64,000 bases of DNA, taken from NCBI GenBank assembly GCA_024516035.1, contig CM044966.1, positions 17,675,391-17,739,390 of the forward strand, read 5' to 3'. The translations under genes were made by a program, and so were the position numbers. The stretch is from Bactericera cockerelli (taxonomy: Eukaryota > Arthropoda > Insecta > Hemiptera > Triozidae). This document shows positions 24,301 to 36,300 of this stretch, piece by piece. Position 1 is the stretch's first letter. Each line of letters opens with the position of its first letter. A model generated the notes under the pieces. The model did no database searches, was not told the origin of the DNA, and saw nothing but the letters and a program-made list of their open reading frames with translations.

Positions 24301-27300
24301 TCCCATTATTCCAGCAGTAAGCCAAAGACATATAATTATGTGGTAAAAATCCCAAATGGGAGGATAACTTGTCTTGTCCCGGCTGGGTTTCGAACCCGCG
24401 ACATCTTGAATCTCTGGATTCACAGAGTGCCGCCTTTACCACTGAGCTACCGGGACGGACTAAGATAAGACAAGATAGGATAAGATAAGATAAGATAAGA
24501 CAAGATAAGATAAGATAGGATAAGACAAGTTGGCCGGAACCTTGTAGTTGAGATTGGAGATGTTGGACTCTGTGTTGTGAACCTTGCGTCTCTTCAGAGC
24601 TTTGGTGATGCATTTCTCTGTGATGAGATGAGATAAGATGAGATTCAATTTTTTTTTGTTGAAAAGACAGGCTAGACAAAAGAAAAGACTGGACAAGTTA
24701 GGATAAAATAAAACGTTTAGGAACAACAGAATGAAGGTATTTATTTTTATATGTGATAATAATAGGATGGGTCCTCTGTATGCAAAAGAAGAAAGGAAAA
24801 TAATTATTTATTATTATATCCAACCGTAAAAATGTGCCACAACTAACAAACCTCAACCATGAGGTTGAACAACGTCAACCCTGCTGTAAAAAATAACATT
24901 TTCATCATTTATAAAATCCTTTCTCGGAACAGGGTTCTCTTTGTCTAGAAAACCCTATGAGTAATGGATTAACCATTTCTAAATTCAATTCCATTAAAAT
25001 ATCATATATTATGCTCTCTGATATTCACTTTAGTATAAAAGACAAGGACGCATATGTGAACTATCAAAACCCTGGTAACACTGAAAACCCTGCAACCAGG
25101 TCAGATAATAATAATAATAAAGAACTACAATGCAGAGAAAGGCTTGAAAAAATTATAAAATATGTATTAAAATTTTGTTTTGTTCTCCTTATGATAATAA
25201 TAACTTTAGTTGAAGGTAACCACCAGGCGAGGTCAATGATCAACGCATTTTCTACCACCTAACCCTCAGAGTTATTATTATTATGTGATCACAAACTGAA
25301 ATCAATGAGGAAAAATCCATGCATTGGGTGGGATTCGAACCAACGGATCACTACGCTCCTTGGATCACTAGACTAGTGCGTTAACCACTCGACTACCAAT
25401 GCACGGATTGAATGAATGGATTATACTGCTAACTTCTAGATCGATAGTTTTGGGGTATAAATAGAGAGGGTTCATTGTTAGTAAGTCATTATTTTTAACG
25501 AACCAGTGCACGGTAATTATTTTTGTTTCACGGGCAAATATTTTGTGCAAAAAGGAGAATAAAATCTGTCCCGGTAGCTCAGTGGTAAAGGCGGCACTCT
25601 GTGAATCCAAAGACTCCAGAGGTCGTGGGTTCGAAACCCAGCTGGGACATGACATGTTATCTTCCCAATTGGGATTTTTACCACATAATAATATGTCTTG
25701 CGCTTACTGCTGGAATAATGGGACTTTAATAGTCCTAATCGGGCAGTATAAATAAGGCGATATTATATATTATATTGTTTATATTATAAAATGCGAGCAT
25801 ATGTTCACAAAAGCACAAATCTCACCGTGATAATAGCTCCGGCACAGGTGGCAAAAGATGAGGGAGCAGTAAATGTTGCGCGCGCAGAAGCACACGTTGC
25901 TAGGGCTCTTCACACTGCTTCCTCCCGAGTTGTCGCTTTCCTTCGGCACGTCGCTCTGCTTGCCTGGTCAGAGAAGAGGAAGTAAATAAATAAATGAAGC
26001 TGTGTGTACCTCTGTGTTATTATATCACAATGTTAAAGGGTATCGCAGAATTCTAGGACTTTTTCGTATCACAATACGGTCGATCCTGGATATAAGATAA
26101 CGATTTTCAGGCAAACTCCACTCAGCCACGATGACTACTAGCAGAAGTAAAATAAAGTTACGGGCAAGGACTCTGAATTTTACAGACCTCTCTTTAAATA
26201 AATATTCATTAAAAAAAGTTGCACCAGGATTTTGTGACCTCTCATTCAAATCCTGGAGACACTGGCTATTCTCGGCCCCACTCAGGCTGGATGAGGTTAA
26301 TTTGTGTAGACTGGTTTGTGCGTTTTCAGCAAATGCAGGGTAAGACCCCTCGAAGAGAATGTCGTTGGCATTAGCACCGCCCTTGATCAAGTTTTGTTTT
26401 ATCAATGTCAATTTCTATGTATGTATATATTCTATGTCATTTAATAATAATAATACTTTTTCGTGGAAGGTAACCACCAGGCGAGGTTAATGCTCAAAGC
26501 ATTTTCTGCCACTTAACCCTCAAAGTCTTATTATTATGTGGTCACAAGCTCAAATTACTGAGGAAAAATTCTTGAACTGGGTGGGATTCGAACCAACGGA
26601 TCCCAACGCTACCCGGATTACCAGACTAGCGTGTTAACCATTTGACTACCAGAGCACACTTGACTACCAGTCATTTGTAAAAAAAACTTGATCGAACATT
26701 TTTCATAATAATATCCCTGTCATGATGTGTTTCCTGTACTCACCCAGTGTCTCCTGGTAGCTTCTCAGAGCCAGCAAGGCTTGATACTCCTGTACTCACC
26801 CAGTGTCTCCTGGTAGCTTCTCAGAGCCAGCAAGGCTTGATACTCCTGTACTCACCCAGTGTCTCCTGGTAGCTTCTCAGAGCCAGCAAGGCTTGATACT
26901 CCTGTACTCGCCCAGTGTCTCCTGGTAGCTTCTCAGAGCCAGCAAGGCCTGATACTCCTGTACTCACCCAGTGTCTCCTGGTAGCTTCTCAGAGCCAGCA
27001 AGGCTTGATACTCCTGTACTCACCCAGTGTCTCCTGGTAGCTTCTCAGAGCCAGCAAGGCTTGATACTCCTGTACTCACCCAGTGTCTCCTGGTAGCTTC
27101 TCAGAGCCAGCAAGGCTTGATACTCCTGTACTCACCCAGTGTCTCCTGGTAGCTTCTCAGAGCCAGCAAGGCTTGATACTCCTGTACTCACCCAGTGTCT
27201 CCTGGTAGCTTCTCAGAGCCAGCAAGGCTTGATACTCCTCTACTCACCCAGTGTCTCCTGGTAGCTTCTCAGAGCCAGCAAGGCTTGATACTCCTGTACT

Positions 27301-30300
27301 CACCCAGTGTCTCCTGGTAGCTTCTCAGAGCCAGCAAGGCTTGATACTCCTGTACTCACCCAGTGTCTCCTGGTAGCTTCTCAGAGCCAGCAAGGCCTGA
27401 TACTCCTGGCGGACCACTTCTCTCTTGTCCTGGGCGAGTAGCTCCCCCAGTACGGTGTTGATGCAGGGCCGCGGGGGGCCGGGAGGGCCGGAGGGGCCAC
27501 GTCTGCCGCCGGGTACCAGGGGCAGCAACCAGGGGGACAGGGCCGGGTTGAAAGTCTTCGGCATGAGGATCTGAAATACATTTTGTTCGTATAATTAAAA
27601 ATTAATTTTTTTATCATATTTCTGTTAATCCTCCGTGGCGTAATGGTTGTGACTACCGCCCGTAGTCCAGAGATCCCGAGTTCGATCCCCGGTTGGAGCA
27701 GACTTTTCGAAGAAAATTCTGTTCCCTCCGAACACGTGAGGCTGGCATTTCCGGCCAGCAAATGGAGGGTAACAATGGTTGAACAATGCCGACCCAAAAA
27801 GCAACATAAGCTAATATGGGATAAAGGCAAGGGAGATATATATATTTGTGTAAATCACTTTGGTGATATCACAACTACTCAAAATCGCTTTACTAAATCT
27901 ACGCCCGAACCGGAATTTGAACCACCGACCCCCAGGTTACAAGTCCGCCGCGTTATCTTTTTTCGTATCCTGAGCCTATGATTCGTCCACAAATGTGAAA
28001 ACTCATCTTTAAAAAAAGTATTCCACGTTTTTTTTACCTTCTATTTTTTTCTCTTTTTTTTGCTGTGAAAGTAGTCTTTAGCTAGAAGCTGTGGTGTAAC
28101 AGTTGTGTACTGCCCTTGGTCCGGAGATCCTGAGTTCGATCTCGGATTTGTGAGAATTCTCTGACGAAAAATTCTGTTCCCTCGGCTGGCATTTGACACA
28201 CGGAGATATGTGACTCTCTATAGGTTTAGGCCATGCCTCGGATTGTGAAAATACTCACGGAGATATTTTTTTAAATACTTTTTCATAATTTATTTTTTAT
28301 AAACATTTAACAATTAACAAGCAGAGAAACATAACTTAAATATAATAATATTATATAAATAGATAAAATGCTCATATATTAGTGATAGTAAGTTTGGGCC
28401 ATGCCTCGGCTTGCTGAAATACTCACGGAGATATGCTAGTGATAGTAAGTTTGGGCTATGCCTCGGCTTGCTGAAATACTCACGGATATGATCTCCAGCT
28501 CGGACTGCGGCCACAGGAAGCAGAGGTCTGCCAGCCGCAGCCAGATACCTGCGTCCTTGTGTTCCTTGCTCAGCAGCTCATAGGTATCCAGCTTCACCTG
28601 GAATCATTATTATTAGCATAGGTATATATTTTATTTTGCTACATCATCATCTTCTCGTTTTTAATCCAAGTTTGGAGACCTCAGGATTAAAAATGCATCT
28701 TCCGATTCAGTTCAATAAGAACTATTATTATTATTATGGCATAAACAACCAAGATATATTTATTCATAACTGTATAGCACAACCTACATCAAAAATAAAC
28801 AATATTTTTTTGACATTGGCTACATTATGAAATTAAATTCCAAATTTCCGTAATATATGAGTTGTCCCCAAAACAACACAGGTTTGTATCTCTGACAGAT
28901 TGAATTTTCCAGGTAGCATGGACAGGTTAAATTACTATTATTATATATAAATGGACATTATGTACATACAAATAATTATTTAAACAATGAAAAAAAAAAA
29001 AAAAAATGGAAACAATATACACAATAAAAATGAAAAAGAATAGAAAATATATAAAAAAACATATGTCCTAACTAAAGAGCGGGGTTATTGCCTATGACAA
29101 TCTCTTCCACCCAACCCTTGTTGGGTTGGAATCATGTCACAGAGTCAATTAGTCAAACCTGAAGAAGGAGAATAATTGGGTTGGGTGAAAGAGATTCATA
29201 TCATCATAGGCTGGCTTCATCGTGAACGATGGTAGCCAGACAGTGGAGGAATGACTCGGCACTTCTACCACTGTCTTTACAAGGAGGCTAAGAATTGACA
29301 AGGGCCCCCAGAACCAAGCCAATGCTGGTCTACTCCCTGTTTATAGTCCCCCAGCCAGACTGCTGGTCTACTCCCTGTTTATAGTCTGGCTGGGGGAAGA
29401 GATTGCCACAGTTTCTTTTGTAATTTAAAGTATGTATAGTATGGCTTAAAAGTATGGCTTAATTAAATCTTCCTCTACTTACGTGAATATGTTTCTCAGC
29501 GTCTTCTAGCAGCGTCGCTATCTCTTCCACATCGTGTGTCAGCGGCTGCGGGGTCTCTGCTGACTCGTCATACAGAACGATAGAGCGCGCCACCTTTGAA
29601 ATTATAAAAAGACAAAGAGCTAGTTATTTGTGTTATTATGGCCATGGTCAAATAATGTATAAAATCCCAATTTGATAGGGTTAAAACTATGGTCTCGAAA
29701 AACAATATTTCATAAAAACAATAATGATAATAACAACACTCTTTATTAGAAGGTAACCACCAGGCGAGGTTAATGCTCAAAGCATTTTCTACCACCTAAC
29801 CCTCAGAGTCTTATTATTATGTGGTCACAAACTCAAATTATTGAGGGAAAATTCATGCACTGGGTGGGATTTGAACCAACGGATCTCTACACTACCTGTA
29901 TTACAAGACTAGCGCGTTAACCACTTGACTACCAGTGCATCTAAAAAGTTTTAGTTTGTTTAACATGACAATCATATTTTACAATTTGTCATATTTTACA
30001 ACCCATATTTTAAAATTTGAAAGGTATTTTTCTAATTTTGTATATTATTTTATTTTTTTAACTTTTGTCATTTATTACATATTCATATGGACTTTTTCCT
30101 TAAATACAAGTGCCTTTGAGCACCATTACCATTACCATCATAATAATTATGCATTATTATATGCTGATTGGAGTTCCACAAGAGAACCACCCATTATCAC
30201 ACCGACCTCTATTTAGATCTATGTAAGAAATAATTATGCATTATTGAGAAAAAGATAAATACTTGTCTTCACTCGACAGAAATTTGAAATATGAACAGTT

Positions 30301-33300
30301 ATAATAATTAAGGAAACAAGTATAAAAGTTCACAGAGTCGACAAGTTTCGCCTACTCCTGTAGGCATTTTCAAGACGACTCTGTGAACTTTTATACTTGT
30401 TTCCTTAATAATGATAACTGTTCATATTTCAAATTTCTGTCGAGTGAAGACAAGTGTTTATCTTTTTCTCAATTATGACGTTACTTGACAAAGTATCCCT
30501 TCTGCAAAAATAAATTATGCATGAGTTTTTCTAGAAATATGTGATGGTAGTAGGACTTGGGAAAAACCTATCTTTTTCTTTTTCGTCATGGGGTTCCCTG
30601 GCCGCGTCTGGGCGAGGCTTACCTTCTCGAACTCCCGCGCCCTCCTGATCTGCTCGTGCAGCTGGGCCTTGATGACGTCATAGTCATGGATGTGCCGCCC
30701 CCCCTCCTCCACCTCCACCCACTCGGAGAGGGGCGCCCGGGCCTCCCTGTAGACACAGAATAATAAATAATGTTGTTGTTGTTGTAGCCAGCTTGGCTAC
30801 AGCTGGAGGGGTGAGTGATGGTCTCCAGCCAACTTTATTTCAAAGTTGGATCGTCCTGAACCACATATTTCTATGTGCGATCAACCATCATGAGGACTTG
30901 GACATTTCTTTATAAGCCATTTAACCCTTAGGAAACTGCAAGTTAGCCTGGCTTGTAAGGGTTGGCTAGTCTGTTCTCTGTTTATAGTCCTCTAGCGGGA
31001 CACTGGTCTTCTCCCTGTTTAACGTCCCCCAGTCAGACTAGTTTAACGTCCCCCTAAATAATAAATAATAATAATACCGGGTGTACCGGTTCTTTTATTT
31101 AGGAGCGAACTCCGTTATACATGATACATACGATCAAATACAAATTTCAAAAATGAAGAAAAAAAAATATACATTCCAGAAATACAAAACAGTTGGGTAA
31201 TTTTTTTTTTTTTTTGTTCTGAAATCCCATCATTTGGTGAGAGGAGAAAAATACTCCGCCCTTTAGTTATTCAAAATAATTTGAAGATAGAAAAACACTT
31301 TTAGTATTGTTTTCTTCTTTAGCTTAGTATTATTTAGTTTACATATTAGTATTATCTAGCTCAGTAGTAAGGTACCCGCTTGCCATGCGGAAGATGGGTT
31401 GGGTGAAAGAGATTGCCGCAGGCAATAACCCCGCCCTTTATTTAGGACAATAGTAATATTTTCTTCTGTATTATTTATTTTCAAACTATTTTATACTGTA
31501 AATATTGTATACTTTGTCCTTCTAATAAAGCTTGATATAATAAAAATAATAAAGTGACGGTTCTATTCGATTCGATCCTATTCTTTTCTACTCGATTCGA
31601 TAGTATTCTCTTCTCATCTCTCCTCTGTCTTCTTTTTTCGTCTCTATTCTATTCTATTACTCACTCAGTATCCAGCAGGTCCAGGGCTCTGTTCTTCCAC
31701 TCCACTCTCTCCTCCAGCACCTCCCTCAGTATGCTCACACACACCTCCACCTCTATTCTATTCTATTACTCACTCAGTATCCAGCAGGTCCAGGGCTCTG
31801 TTCTTCCACTCCACTCTCTCCTCCAGCACCTCCCTCAGTATGCTCACACACACCTCCACCTCTATTCTATTCTATTACTCACTCAGTATCCAGCAGGTCC
31901 AGGGCTCTGTTCTTCCACTCCACTCTCTCCTCCAGCACCTCCCTCAGTATGGTCACACACACCTCCAGTTCCGGGGAGGCGGGCAAGGCCTGGCTCTGTT
32001 CTATCAGCTCCTCCACCTTCTCCTCGTCACACGAGTGGAGGTGCTGGATGGACTGTGTGATCTCCTCCAGCAGAGAGCCGATCCTGATACACTGAGGAGG
32101 AACGAGAAGAGAAAACGTATGAAATTAGGAAAAAAAAGTTGCTCAAGAAAAGTTGAAAAAGTTATCATATTAAATTTGTGTTCATCACTTTCGTGATATC
32201 ACAACTACTCTAACTCGCTTTACTAAATCTACGCTGAAACCGGGAGTTGAACCACCAACCTCCAGGTTACTAGTCCACTGCCTTATCGATCAAGCTACTG
32301 AGGTTGGTAAGTTGCTCAAGAGATTATAAAACAAGATTATAAAAGCGGATAAGTAAAAAACAGGAGCCGCACCCCCAAATAAAGCTAGATAAACCTTATC
32401 TAGCAACAGTAAAGTTGCAATTATTATTATTTGCTACAGAGAGAGATTATAAAACGTACAGAAATATGAAAAAAAATATTAATCGGAGCAAAAAATATTT
32501 TTATTTTTTTACTATACAAAAATGAACACAATACTTTCGATTTCTGATATTAGAATTTTTTCGGGAGCAATAATTTCTCGGAAGTGGGTAGCTGGTATGA
32601 TTCTCAGCGAATGGAGGGTAAAACCCCCGTCCTAATCCAGGACGTTAAATCAAACAGAATCGTTGGCGTTAGGAGGGGCATGCAGCCGTAGAAAATGTGC
32701 CAAAACCAACCAACCTCAACCATGACGTTGAACAACGTCGACCCTGCTCAAGGGGGATAAGACAGAGTAAAAGAAGAAGAAGAATACAAAAAAAAATACA
32801 AAAACGGACACAATACTTACGATATCTAGTATTGGATATTTTCGGAAATATAATGTTACAATAATAGTAGTCTTAAAGGAACACAAAATGAAAACCAGCT
32901 TGAAGGACCAAACAATAATGATGATCCGGCCATAGCAAATAATAAGGATAATCTGGATTGAAGGACTAACTAAATGGTATACATAATATACAGGGCACTC
33001 AATTATTTCGAAAGCTATTTTTTTTATTTATTTTTTTTTCCATTTATTTATTACACTTATAATAGTGTTACAGTTTCAAAATGATAGGATTTAATGTTTA
33101 AAAAAACTGTTTTGAGAAAGGGGAGTTTTTTTTGTTCTATTTCAAAAAAAGTTTCGGGCAAAACTTTCAAGATATTGTGGGGAAAATTTGGTCATTCCAG
33201 CCAAGTTGGCTGGAATGACCAAATAATAAATATGATATTGATTTTGTACCAAATAGCAAGGATAATCTGGCCTAAGGGGCTTAATTTAATAAATGAGGGA

Positions 33301-36300
33301 CCAAATTATTAATATAATAATAGTTTTGTACCAAATAGCAAGGATAATCTGGCCTAAGGGGCTTAATTTAATAAATGAGGGACCAAATAATTAATATAAT
33401 AATAGTTTTGTACTAAATAGCAAGGGTAATCTGGCCTAAGGGGCTTAATTTAATAAAAAGAGGGACCAAATAATCAATATAATAATAGTTTTGCACCAAA
33501 TAGCAATGATAATCTGGCCTAAAAGGCTGAATTTAATAAAAAGAGGGACCAAATAAGAAATATGATATTGATTTGTACCAAATAGCAAGGACAATCTGTC
33601 CTAAAAGGCTAAATTTAATAAAAAGAGGGACCAAATAATAAATTAAATATTGATTTTGAACCATATAACAAGGATAATCAGGCCTAAGGGGCTTAATTTA
33701 ATAAATGAGGGACCAAATAATTAATATAATAATAGTTTTGTACTAAATAACAAGGATAATCTGGCCTAAGGGGCTAAATTTAATAAAAAGAGGGACCAAA
33801 TAATAAATATACTATTGATTTTGTACCAAATAGCAAGGATAATCTGGCCTAAAAGGCTAAATTTAGTAAAAAGAGGGACCAAATAATAAAAATAATAATA
33901 GTTTTGTACCAAATAGCAATGATAATCTGGCCTAAAAGGCTAAATTTAATAACAAGATGGACCAAATAATAATAACACTCTTTAGTGGAAGGTAACCACC
34001 AGGCGAGGTTAATGCTCAAAGCATTTTCTACCACCTAACCCTCAGAGTCTTATTATTATGTGGTCACAAACTCAAATTAATGAGGAAAAATTCATGCACT
34101 GGGTGGAATTCGAACCAACGAATCCCTACGCTACCTGGATTACCAGACTAGCGCGTTAACCACTTGACTACCAGTGCAAGTTCTAGTTTTGTACCAAATA
34201 GCAAGAATAATCTGACCTAAAACGCTAAATTTAATAACAAGATAATGTCACTCACCTCGTCCAATGTCTCAAACGAGGCCAAGTTCACTTGGTTGAGCGG
34301 CCGGGCGGCCTCCAGTGCCTGCACGCGAGCGCGCAATCTCGCGAGGTCCAGCCTCCCCTGCGCGTACAGGGAGAGGAGTAGGCGGGGCTCTCGGTCCGAA
34401 GCGAGCAACGCGGCCAGCTGGGCCTCGCCTGGCAGGAGAAAGTCGGAGAGCGAGGCCAAGGCATGGAGCTCGTGCAGGACAGGCAGGCTTAGCTCGTTGA
34501 GGCTGGAGGCCAATGAAATTTATCTCTCAGAAAATACATAAAAATCTTTATCAATATCTATTTAATTTCAAGATTTTTTTTTTTTTTTTTTTTTTAAGCT
34601 TTATTAGGAGGACAAAGTACAGGTAACAGTATAAAATTAAGAAAAGAAGAAAAAAAAAAAAAAAAACAAACAAATGACAAAGTAAATAAGTAAAAAAAAA
34701 ATGACATTTTTTTTTTTAATTCAGAAATTTTTTTCTGAAATATGATGTGATTTCAAGACAAAATCATATAGGTACATCGAAAATAAGTTCTATCATATTT
34801 AGTAAATCTCAATGAAATAGTTACTTTCTATTAAAAAGTTAGTTTTACTTCCGAGAAATTTCTAATATTAGAAATCGGAAGTATTGTGTTCGTTTTATTA
34901 AAAAAAAATATTTTTTTGCTCCGATTTCAATTTTTTTCATATTTCTGGACGTTTCATAACCTCCTGAGCAAATTTGGTTTTGAGTCCGTCTGTCGGTCCG
35001 TCGGTCTGTCGGTCTGTTAAAACGATTCCTTGTAACACGCAAATCTCGGAAACTACTAGACCGATTTTGATGAAATTTTGCACACATCTAGGCGACATTC
35101 TGTAGATGGTCCCATTTTAAATTCATTGAATTCGTACTAGCGGTTCTTGGTGAAAGAGACCATGCGCCTGACCACTAACTTTTTACTTAAAGGCTTATAT
35201 CTCGTGAACGGTACACCCGATTTTAATTAAATGTTGTATGGTTATGCATATCATTATTGTACATAGGCTTTTTATATTTATTTTTTAATTAATTATAATT
35301 TGACTTTGATATTTAAGAAAATCCGAAATTTTGGACAAAAAAGTCAAAAAATAAGGACCACGACTTGCCGATACAGAATTTTTTGTGGAATTTAGAATGT
35401 AGAAAAAACAATATTCTACCATATAAAACAAATTTGAAGAAAATCGGTTGAGCCGTTTTGGAGATACAAGTAATTTTCTATAAAATCTCAAAATTGGCAC
35501 GTGTTTACAATGTGAAGCAATCACGAGGAAGTATTGTGTCCATAATTGGCAGTGTTTTTTTTATTACTTTTATTTTTTCAGTAATTGTAATTATTCTTTT
35601 ACACCTTTCTAGACTGACAACACAACCCTTACTCACAAAACAAGAGATTCTAATCTCTTTGTGTGAGTAGAAGGCAATTCCATTATTGGCTACATTATAG
35701 GCACATAATAATAAATAGGTCCTAATCTTCATATTTTTCAATCTTTTATTGTATATTATTTATCATAAGTTAGAACTTGGAACCCATACTGTCTACTGTC
35801 TATACTTCTATGTGTCTACCGGACTAGAATTTTCTTTTTTCAAACTTTCTTTTGTGATAAAACTTAAATTTTCATATTTATTATTTTGTTGTGGTTGTCG
35901 TAGCCAGCTTGGCTACAGCTGGAGGGTTGAGTGATGGTCTCCAGCCAACTTTATATCAAAGTTGGCTCGTCCTGAACCACATATTTCTATGTGCGATCAA
36001 CCATCATGAGGACTTGGACTTTTCTTTATAAGCCATTAAACCCATAGGAAACTGCAAGCTAGCCTGGCTTGTAAGGGTTGGCTACAACAAGGACTTAGTT
36101 CCACTCACTCCTGGCCGGCTGTCCTGAGTTGGAACTCCCGCCCCCACTGCTCGTTGCTCTCCAGATGTTGGTAGTAGAGGTTCCGGGTGAACTTGTGCTT
36201 CTGAGCCGTCGTCAGCAGTTCCTGCAGATCTGAAGTATCTGCGAAAGCACAACAGAGCGCGCGATTACTATTATTATTAAACAGTTTTAGGTGCAACATA

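Noticed and set aside
25567..25645. tRNA gene
   Set aside because: A and B boxes are present, but the same body and 3' end follow in many copies, so it is a SINE head. All tRNA-like segments in the window share this problem.
31554..32060. Plus-strand Ser-rich open frame
   Set aside because: Antisense of the 109-bp repeat and exon 15.
34245..34541. Arg/Ser-rich plus-strand open frame
   Set aside because: Shadow of GC-rich exon 14, whose minus-strand phases fit the gene.
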